A DNA stretch of 64,000 nt from Anaerolineae bacterium (GTDB lineage: Bacteria; Chloroflexota; Anaerolineae; Anaerolineales; Villigracilaceae). A program made the translations under genes and the position numbers. The notes below the pieces were generated by a model. It saw only the letters and a list, made by a program, of their open reading frames with translations, did no database searches and was not told the origin of the DNA. This document shows, one piece after another, positions 57,994 through 64,000 of the stretch. Position 1 is the first letter of the stretch. Each line of letters begins with the position of its first letter. Location: the NCBI GenBank assembly GCA_022013685.1, contig JAKLPV010000085.1:1-64000 (forward strand), read 5' to 3'.

Positions 57994-59181
57994 TTAGGGC
58001 ATGCTCGGGAGCATATCGCCGATGACTGGGGCCGCAAACAAACCGATCAGGCACATGACGATAAAGATCAGGATGCCCGGCAAGAAAACCACCATGAGCG
58101 CCCGCGAGGTATCCATGTAATGGGCTGCTTTCAGGGCGCGCACGTTCAAAACAATCGAATAAATACCGATTAAAATTGAAAGGCAGTTAACCAGCGGGAT
58201 GGCGCTGATAACCGTTGAGATCAAGGTCAGCGGGGCAAGGTAAGCGCCGAGCGCATAAACCGTGCGGGTATAAGTACCACCGCCGCCCAGGGCTTTGGCG
58301 ATCAAAAACTGAACTCCGCCATTGATCATTAAACCCAATACCGCCGAAATACAGCTCAGAATTGCTCCTGCTCCCCCAAGGATGACCAGGAACATGGTTT
58401 GATCGACCGTTCCCAGGATTTGTTGAAATTCGGGCTGATTAAGAACTCCGCTGGTCAGCGCTGCAATCGGCAGCAGCAGCCCTGAGATCAAGCCGATATA
58501 GCCCATCCACTCATAGGCGCGGCCCTGGGTGGCATGAGGATCAAGCAGCAGCGCCTGGTATTCGCGCTCGTTGCCATTGGTCAGCGCGGTCAACCAGACG
58601 TCGAAAAAGCTGTAAGATGGGCTGGGCGGCTTGCTCTCAACAGCCGTTACTTCTGGAGACGGTTCGTATTGCCACTCTGTGGTTTTTGGCGCTTGCTGCT
58701 GTTCGATGGCGTCCCAATCGATATTTGAAACAGGTGCTGCTTCATCGTCCCAATCAATGGCAGAAGTAGACTCGCTTTCCCATTGTATGGCCGCGGGCTG
58801 TGACCGGGCGGGTTGGTCGTTCCAATCAAAAGCGGAGTTGCTTTCAGTGTCGTCTGCCTCGGGTTCGGCAAATGTGGCCGGTTTTGAGTTCCAGTCGAAG
58901 GCGGGTTTTGTTTCAACAGGCGCGGGCGGCGGGCTGGAATCAGAGAGCCGCGTGCGCATAATCGCCAGCGCTTTTTCAGCCTGCGGGTTGCCGGGGTTGG
59001 CCTTCAGGCACAACTCCAAGACCTTGACGCGTTTTTCGAGCGTCTCAAGCGTTTCGGCGTACCAAAACCAGGCCGAAACATCCTGCGGATTGCTACGCAA
59101 CAAGGTTTCGAGCATTCCCCGCGCTTCAAGTTTCTGTCCTTGCTTGATCAGGTTGATTGCGTCCTGCAAAATTGTGGCCAT
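57994..59181 (-). CDS. TPR / Yip1-domain membrane protein
   Basis: A 395-residue protein in three parts. Residues 1-85 are tetratricopeptide repeats (LIKQGQKLEARGMLETLLRSNPQDVSAWFWYAETLETLEKR). Residues 90-190 are a low-complexity linker with repeated FDWN/IDWD tetrapeptides (about six, e.g. AFDWN, AIDWD, NIDWD). The C-terminal part has about five helices of Yip1 type, from YIGLISGLLLPIAALTSGVL to LMVVFLPGILIFIVMCLIGLFAAPV. This architecture recurs in Chloroflexota. Function unknown. Confidence 0.82.
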   Translation of the reverse strand: MATILQDAINLIKQGQKLEARGMLETLLRSNPQDVSAWFWYAETLETLEKRVKVLELCLKANPGNPQAEKALAIMRTRLSDSSPPPAPVETKPAFDWNSKPATFAEPEADDTESNSAFDWNDQPARSQPAAIQWESESTSAIDWDDEAAPVSNIDWDAIEQQQAPKTTEWQYEPSPEVTAVESKPPSPSYSFFDVWLTALTNGNEREYQALLLDPHATQGRAYEWMGYIGLISGLLLPIAALTSGVLNQPEFQQILGTVDQTMFLVILGGAGAILSCISAVLGLMINGGVQFLIAKALGGGGTYTRTVYALGAYLAPLTLISTVISAIPLVNCLSILIGIYSIVLNVRALKAAHYMDTSRALMVVFLPGILIFIVMCLIGLFAAPVIGDMLPSMP

Positions 59182-59210
59182 CTACCCTCCGATAATCCTG
59201 ATTACACCAA

Positions 59211-60539
59211 TTAAAACACAGAAACCCCATGTTTTAATATCAAAAGCATGAACCAGTACAAAAATCCCGGCAGGCCTTTAGGCGCAAAGAACAGGGTGCG
59301 GGATGTCTTGCCCTCGGGCGTAATGCCGCACTCGAGCCATAACTCGCCCGGCAGGTTGCCCTGCGCCTTGAGCAAAAGAGACTGAGCGTAGTCGAAGCCC
59401 CCCTCAGCCTGTGATACCGTTTCCCAGCCGCTCACAAGCGGAAGTTTTTTGGACCGCAATATCTCCCGATATTGCAGTTTTCCAACGTCGGGAGACGTTG
59501 GAGTCCGCGCCAAAACCCGGTAATCAACCAAGAACCCCTCATGCTTCATGCGCACATGCTCCCGGCCAGAATCCAGCCAGACGCGCTCGATCCGTCGCGG
59601 GTCAAGGTCGGCCAGGGACCGACGCACGGCCTCGGCGTAGTCCAATGGCTCGATCAACGGGAACAGGCGCCGGGCGGTTGGTTCCAGCACCAGGCTGTCG
59701 TTCTGAAGTCCCTCGACGAGCGGAAGCGCGTACGAGAACTCGACGGGAGTCAATTTGTCGATCATAAAAGCCATCACGACCGGCGGAATAAACGGCAGCA
59801 GCAGGGTTTTGCGTTTCAAGCCGCGGATCCGGGCGAATTCTTCCATGACTTCGATGTAGCTGCGCGATTTTTCGCAGCCCAGTTCGATGATTTCGCCGCG
59901 GCATTCGGGTGCGACCAGGGCCGCCAGCAGATATTCGATGATGTCGCTGGTCGCGATCGGCTGCGAGCGGTGCCGCAGCCAGTCTGGTCCGACCATCAAC
60001 GGGAATTGCTCGGCGATAAAGCGGATCATCTCAAAAGAGACGCTGCCCGGCCCGGCGATCACCCCGGCCCGGAACTCTGTGACCGGTACCCCCGCTTCGC
60101 GCAAAGCGACTCCGCTTTCGATGCGTGAGAGCAAGTGCATGGCCAGTTTTTCGCGCGGGTCGGCCAGCCCGCCAACGTAAATGATGTGCTCGACCCCGGC
60201 TTTCTTTGCCGCCCCGGCAAAATTGCGCGCCGATTCAAGGTCGATGCGCTGGTAGCCATGCCCGGCAGCCATGCTGTGGATCAGGTAATAAGCCGTGCTG
60301 ACGCCCTGCATCGCGGCCGACAGGCTTGCGGGGCGGGTCACGTCTCCGGCCACGACCTCAACCTGCGAGAACCAGGCGCGATGACGCAATTTCTGAGGGT
60401 CGCGCGCCAGGCAGCGCACCTGGTATCCGTTTTCGAGCAGGCGTGGGATCAGGCGGCTGGCGATATAGCCGGTTGCTCCGCTAACGAGGACGAGGGGGTT
60501 GGGTGATTTTGTAATTAGGTGATTAGGTGATTTGGTCAA
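59211..60539 (-). CDS. SDR-family oxidoreductase with eroded C-terminal domain
   Basis: A 442-residue NAD(P)-binding protein. The N-terminal Rossmann domain is intact: VLVSGATGYIASRLIPRLLENGYQVRCLARDPQKLRHR, with STAYYLIHS and later IIYVGGLADP. It is a paralogue of the next gene (60678). Where the paralogue has about 75 residues of DUF2867-like domain (IFRSFSGIGG to MRLRAEMK), this protein has ARTPTSPDVGKLQYREILRSKKLP and GFDYAQSLLL, encoded by a double-hairpin element and a fragment of the interleaved repeat. The only in-frame start is TTG 60539 in repetitive sequence, so the true start is uncertain. It may be failing as a gene. Confidence 0.7.
   Translation of the reverse strand: MTKSPNHLITKSPNPLVLVSGATGYIASRLIPRLLENGYQVRCLARDPQKLRHRAWFSQVEVVAGDVTRPASLSAAMQGVSTAYYLIHSMAAGHGYQRIDLESARNFAGAAKKAGVEHIIYVGGLADPREKLAMHLLSRIESGVALREAGVPVTEFRAGVIAGPGSVSFEMIRFIAEQFPLMVGPDWLRHRSQPIATSDIIEYLLAALVAPECRGEIIELGCEKSRSYIEVMEEFARIRGLKRKTLLLPFIPPVVMAFMIDKLTPVEFSYALPLVEGLQNDSLVLEPTARRLFPLIEPLDYAEAVRRSLADLDPRRIERVWLDSGREHVRMKHEGFLVDYRVLARTPTSPDVGKLQYREILRSKKLPLVSGWETVSQAEGGFDYAQSLLLKAQGNLPGELWLECGITPEGKTSRTLFFAPKGLPGFLYWFMLLILKHGVSVF
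59381..59397. repeat. Fragment of the interleaved repeat family inside the SDR gene
   Basis: ACTGAGCGTAGTCGAAG matches the CTGAGCG-AGTCGAAG core of copies A-D. On the coding (minus) strand it encodes FDYAQS. Confidence 0.65.
59451..59506. repeat. Double-hairpin palindromic element inside the SDR gene (copy 2)
   Basis: 56 bases from GGACCGC to GGAGTCC. Left hairpin: GCAATA-TCTCCCGA-TATTGC. Right hairpin: TCCAACG-TCGGGAGA-CGTTGGA. The loop TCTCCCGA is shared with copy 1, while the left-arm sequences differ and are compensated. It encodes PDVGKLQYREILRS on the minus strand. Confidence 0.8.
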
Positions 60540-60568
60540 GGGAGTACCTGTAAAAAGTGATTATTCAA

Positions 60569-60667
60569 GTCCTGAGCGGAGGGCGTAGCCCGTAGTCGAA
60601 GGGCGGTTGTAGCAAGAAACGTCCTTCGACTGCACTCCTCGCTATCGTTCGTCGCTCCGCTCAGGAC
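60569..60667. repeat. Interleaved inverted-repeat element, copy D
   Basis: GTCCTGAGCGGAG (60569-60581) pairs with CTCCGCTCAGGAC (60655-60667). GTCGAAGGGC near 60595 pairs with GTCCTTCGAC near 60621. Here the second pair nests inside the first rather than interleaving. It lies between the two SDR paralogues. Confidence 0.85.
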
Positions 60668-60677
60668 TGGATACTGG

Positions 60678-62141
60678 TTACTGTTTACTAATTTCTTCTG
60701 CCCTCTCCACCAATCTGCGCAACATGCCATCGAAGATAAAGCGATGGGCGGGCCACATGGCATACCAGTAAAGATAACCGAACAGTCCGCGTGGGGCGAA
60801 ATAAGCGATCTGGATAAAAAGGTTTTTGCCGTTTTCCTGCGGCAGTATGTCGAATTCTAGCCAGGCCTTGCCGGGCACTTTCATCTCGGCTCGCAGGCGC
60901 ATACAGCGCCCCGGCGTGAGCGATTCGACCCGCCAGAAATCGAGCGATTCTCCGGCGCGCAGATCGTCGGGGTGCCGCCGTCCGCGCCGCAGGCCGACCC
61001 CACCGACAGCTTTGTCCATCCAGCCGCGGATGGCCCAGGCCCAGTCCATGTACATCCAGCCGCGCTCACCGCCGATACCGCTAAAGGAGCGGAAGATGGC
61101 TTCAGGCGAAAGATCGGTCAGCGTCTGACGTTTTTCCATGAACATGCCTTCTTCCAGTTTGAACTGGTAAGGCTGCACGTCGCCTGCGCTGGTGACCAAT
61201 GCGTCACTCCAGGAGGTTTCGATGTCACCGTTCTCGATCTTGACCAAGGCGTAGCGCACGGCAGTCTGGAAGTCGAGTGGCTCGATCTGCGGGAAAAGTT
61301 TGCGAGCCAGGTCGTCATGCACAACACTTTCGATGTGCAGGCCTTCGATCAGCGGCAAAACCGTCTGATACGAGACCGGTGTGACCATGTGTACCCAATA
61401 AGCTGAGAGATGCGGAGCATAGATCGGGGTTGGGATCAGCAAACGTTTGAATCCACGTTCGCGTGAGTAGCCCAGCAGCATGTCCGCGTAGGTCAACTGG
61501 GTTGCGCCGCCGACCTCGATCAGTTTGCCGATGCTTTCAGGGTTTTCAAGCGCAGCGATCAGGTAGCTGAGCGCATCACGGATGGCGATTGGTTGGGCTT
61601 TGGCAAAAAACCAGCTCGGGCAAATGAACACCGGCTGGAGCTCGGCCAGGTAGCGCACCATTTCGAAGAGCGCACTGCCCGAGCCGACGATCATACCGGC
61701 GCGCAGTTCCGTCACAGGCACGCGCCCCTGACGCAGGATGTAGCCCGTTTCGTGGCGCGAACGAAGGTATGACGAGAGTTGGGCGGTTGGGTCAACCAGT
61801 TCGCCCAGGTAGATGATGCGGTCGATGTTGGCCTGGTCGGCGGCGCGGGCGAAGTTGCGGGCGGCGGTCATATCGCGCTCGGCGGTGATCTTTCCGCCCT
61901 GGCGTCCGTGGATCAGGTAATAGGCGGTCGAAACATCCTCCAATGCGGCGGCCAGGCTGGCCGGGTCGAGCGCGTCAGCCTGGACTACTTCCACTTTATC
62001 GAGCCAGGGCCGTCCTTGCAGCCTGGCCGGGTCGCGCACCAGTACCCGCAGTGTGTAGCCGGCTTCGATCAGGCGCGGAATCAAACGTCCGCCGATATAA
62101 CCGGTCGGGCCGGTGACGAGAATTTTCTTGGCTTGGATCAT
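60678..62141 (-). CDS. SDR-family oxidoreductase with DUF2867 domain
   Basis: A 487-residue protein. The Rossmann domain is KILVTGPTGYIGGRLIPRLIEAGYTLRVLVRDPARLQGR, with STAYYLIHGRQGG and IIYLGELVDP, as in NmrA/NDUFA9-like SDRs. The C-terminal 150 residues form a DUF2867-type domain: EAIFRSFSGIGGERGWMYMDWAWAIRGWMDKAVGG to LEFDILPQENGKNLFIQIAYFAPRGLFGYLYWYAMWPAHRFIF. ATG 62141 (MIQAKKILVTG) follows AGAATGCC weakly; the track start 62174 is less likely. It is the intact partner of the eroded gene at 59211. Substrate unknown. Confidence 0.85.
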   Translation of the reverse strand: MIQAKKILVTGPTGYIGGRLIPRLIEAGYTLRVLVRDPARLQGRPWLDKVEVVQADALDPASLAAALEDVSTAYYLIHGRQGGKITAERDMTAARNFARAADQANIDRIIYLGELVDPTAQLSSYLRSRHETGYILRQGRVPVTELRAGMIVGSGSALFEMVRYLAELQPVFICPSWFFAKAQPIAIRDALSYLIAALENPESIGKLIEVGGATQLTYADMLLGYSRERGFKRLLIPTPIYAPHLSAYWVHMVTPVSYQTVLPLIEGLHIESVVHDDLARKLFPQIEPLDFQTAVRYALVKIENGDIETSWSDALVTSAGDVQPYQFKLEEGMFMEKRQTLTDLSPEAIFRSFSGIGGERGWMYMDWAWAIRGWMDKAVGGVGLRRGRRHPDDLRAGESLDFWRVESLTPGRCMRLRAEMKVPGKAWLEFDILPQENGKNLFIQIAYFAPRGLFGYLYWYAMWPAHRFIFDGMLRRLVERAEEISKQ

Positions 62142-62240
62142 GGCATTCTTTCGTAATTTGGTGACATCAGGCAAGAATATATCATGATTGGGTGTAGAAT
62201 CGCTTTCAAGCTACTCTCAAAATTCATCATAGGCCATAAC

Positions 62241-63446
62241 ATGAAAAAACTGCAACTACCGCGTAACGTTTGGGTGCTGACCGCAACATCTTTCCTGACT
62301 GACATATCCTCTGAAATGATCGCCAACCTGATGCCGCTCTTCCTGAGCAATGTGCTGGGGGTTGGCACGGCCCTGATCGGCCTGATCGATGGGATCGCCG
62401 AATCGACCGCCAGCCTGATGAAACTGTATTCAGGCGCGCTCTCGGACAAACTCGGCCAGCGCAAATGGCTGACCGTTGCCGGGTATGCCCTTTCGACTTT
62501 TGCCAAGCCGTTTCTGTATTTTGCCAATACCTGGGGATGGGTGTTGGGTGTGCGCTTTGTGGATCGGGTGGGCAAAGGAATTCGCACTGCGCCGCGCGAT
62601 GCCTTGTTGGCGGGCAGTATCGATGAAAAGCAGCGCGGGCTGGCTTTTGGTCTGCACCGTGCGGGGGATACAGCCGGGGCCTTCATTGGACTGGCGATTG
62701 CTGCGCTGGTCATTTATTTCACCCAACAGGGCGCGGCCCAACTGAATCGGGCAACTTTCCAGACGATTGTGCTGATTTCCATCATCCCGGCCCTGCTGGC
62801 AGTCCTGGTGCTGGCTTTTTTTGCGAATGAAGTCAAGGTTGCCAAAAAGTCGAACGTGCCCACCTTCAGTTTTGCAGGGTTTGATAAACGTTTCAAATTG
62901 TTCTTGCTGGCCTCGATTCTGTTTACCCTGGGGAATTCATCCGATTCGTTCATCATCCTGCGCGGCCAGGAACGCGGATTAAACCTGCTGCAAGTGATGG
63001 GCATGCTGCTGACCTTCAATGCAGTCTATACGATACTCTCGGGTCCGCTGGGCGCACTTTCAGACAAACTGGGGCGCCGTAAATTGATTTTTACCGGCTG
63101 GCTGTTTTATGCCCTGGTCTACATCGGATTTTCACTCTCGCAAAGCGGCGCGCACGTTTGGGCTTTGTTCGGCCTGTATGGCGTCTACTATGCCATGACC
63201 GAGGGGGCTGCCAAAGCCTTCGTGGCTGACCTGGTTCCCGATGAAATGCGCGGACGGGCCTATGGCTTGTATCACGCCGCCCTGGCGCTCGCGGCTTTTC
63301 CGGCTTCGCTGATCGCCGGCCTGCTCTGGCAGGGGTTCGGCTCCTGGCCCGGCTTGGGGCCTTCCGCGCCTTTTATTTTTGGGGCGGCCATGTCACTGGC
63401 GGCCTTGGCTGTATTTACAGTACAATCAACCATCCATGAAAATTAG
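62241..63446 (+). CDS. MFS transporter
   Basis: A 401-residue major-facilitator protein with about eleven to twelve helices. The N-terminal half includes VWVLTATSFLTDISSEMIANLMPLFL and GIAESTASLMKLYSGALSDKLGQRKWL, the D-K-L-G-x-R-K form of MFS motif A; a second copy is GPLGALSDKLGRRKLIF. ATG 62241 (MKKLQLPRN) is chosen over 62184. Substrate unknown. It overlaps the start of comEC by ten bases. Confidence 0.88.
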   Translation: MKKLQLPRNVWVLTATSFLTDISSEMIANLMPLFLSNVLGVGTALIGLIDGIAESTASLMKLYSGALSDKLGQRKWLTVAGYALSTFAKPFLYFANTWGWVLGVRFVDRVGKGIRTAPRDALLAGSIDEKQRGLAFGLHRAGDTAGAFIGLAIAALVIYFTQQGAAQLNRATFQTIVLISIIPALLAVLVLAFFANEVKVAKKSNVPTFSFAGFDKRFKLFLLASILFTLGNSSDSFIILRGQERGLNLLQVMGMLLTFNAVYTILSGPLGALSDKLGRRKLIFTGWLFYALVYIGFSLSQSGAHVWALFGLYGVYYAMTEGAAKAFVADLVPDEMRGRAYGLYHAALALAAFPASLIAGLLWQGFGSWPGLGPSAPFIFGAAMSLAALAVFTVQSTIHEN

Positions 63447-64000
63447 CATTCAAAGCCTTGCCAACCTGCCACTATTATGGGTCTGCCTTGCCTTCCTGTC
63501 CGGCATATTGCTCGGAGCGCAGGTACTTTTGCCTGTCAAATTTTGGCTTTTGCTGGCCGCTGTCGGGCTGGCCGCCGGGATACTCTTGCGCCTGCTCAAC
63601 AAGAACGGCGCTATCCTTCTGGCCATCCTGCCCTTTTTCCTGTTTGCGGGCGCGGCGCGTTACCAGTTTGTTCAGCCGAGCGTTACCCCAGAAGACCTGA
63701 TCTATTACAACGACTTTCCACGCACGATCTGGGTCACCGGTTCGCTGGTCGAACCGCCCGATGTGCGCGACACGTACCAGAACCTGCGCGTCAAAGTCCA
63801 CGCCGTCGATTTTGGCGATGGCGATATTGCCATCAGCGGCATGTTGCTCATCCGCAGCCGTTATGAACAAGACTTGCAATACGGTGACTTGATCCGCGCG
63901 CGCGGCGACCTCGAGACTCCCGCCGAGAGCGAGGTTTTTTCTTATCGCGATTATCTCTCCCTGCACGGCATTCACAGCGTCATGCGCGCTGCGCGCGTTA
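63437..64000 (+). CDS. comEC: ComEC/Rec2 DNA-uptake channel, N-terminal part (3' end outside window)
   Basis: An open frame of 188 codons that runs off the right edge and is therefore missing from the track. ATG 63437 begins MKISIQSLANLPLLWVCLAFLSGILLGAQ, giving N-terminal helices, followed by the extracytoplasmic DUF4131 region: GDLIRARGDLETPAESEVFSYRDYLSLHGIHSVMRAARV, typical of ComEC. ComEC forms the inner-membrane pore for transforming DNA. The competence domain proper and any metallo-beta-lactamase domain lie outside. The start overlaps the MFS gene end. Confidence 0.88.

Overview
The window reads as a chromosomal segment of an Anaerolineae-like member of the Chloroflexota. This is inference from gene content: an alternative-complex-III-type respiratory locus (pentaheme cytochrome, split molybdopterin-like/FeS pair, NrfD, DUF3341 and a monoheme cytochrome), TPR-Yip1 and DUF4097 proteins, a very large alpha-2-macroglobulin lipoprotein, GC-rich coding with short spacers, and many lipoprotein signals. 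No rRNA, tRNA, CRISPR array or intact insertion sequence was recognised. The first 182 bases are probably the 3' end of a transposase, and the last gene (comEC) runs off the right edge.

Layout. 0.4-6.8 kb is a sugar operon: GPH-type symporter, esterase, PHP-domain hydrolase and GH38 alpha-mannosidase. 6.9-14 kb holds a cytochrome P450, an old-yellow-enzyme oxidoreductase, a DJ-1/PfpI protein, a GH13 alpha-amylase-type hydrolase controlled by a TetR regulator with two matching operators, a patch of degraded AT-rich small genes, and methylmalonyl-CoA epimerase. 14-20 kb is one giant A2M-like lipoprotein without a thioester motif, divergent from surE and an alkyltransferase-like gene. 21-27 kb holds an AI-2E family exporter, small proteins, a GNAT protein and ClpC. 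27-32 kb is a leftward string with methyltransferase, UDP-glucose dehydrogenase, rhomboid protease, guanylate kinase and DedA. 32-35 kb is an amino-acid ABC transporter with an intercistronic attenuator. 35.6-43.4 kb is the respiratory locus. 43.4-46.2 kb is an ECF sigma factor/anti-sigma pair divergent from DUF4097 and DUF6249-like genes, with a symmetrical pair of candidate ECF promoters between them. 46-54 kb is a mixed rightward run (viroplasmin-RNase H, VanZ, lipoprotein, isochorismatase-like, SET, TPR, acyl-ACP thioesterase-like, flavoprotein). 54-58 kb is a btuFCD-type vitamin B12 transporter under a cobalamin riboswitch. 58-64 kb holds a TPR-Yip1 protein, two tandem SDR/DUF2867-like paralogues, an MFS transporter and comEC.

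How the parts fit. The organism appears to import and hydrolyse alpha-mannosides and alpha-glucans, salvage amino acids and cobalamin (consistent with a methylmalonyl-CoA route), and pass electrons from quinol to periplasmic c-type cytochromes.

The least expected signals are in DNA structure. A 55-56 bp double-hairpin element lies inside two unrelated coding sequences, with different but self-complementary arms. A dispersed interleaved inverted-repeat family has four copies plus a fragment inside a gene. A palindromic bidirectional ECF promoter and paired ATACC-N4-GGTAT operators complete the set.
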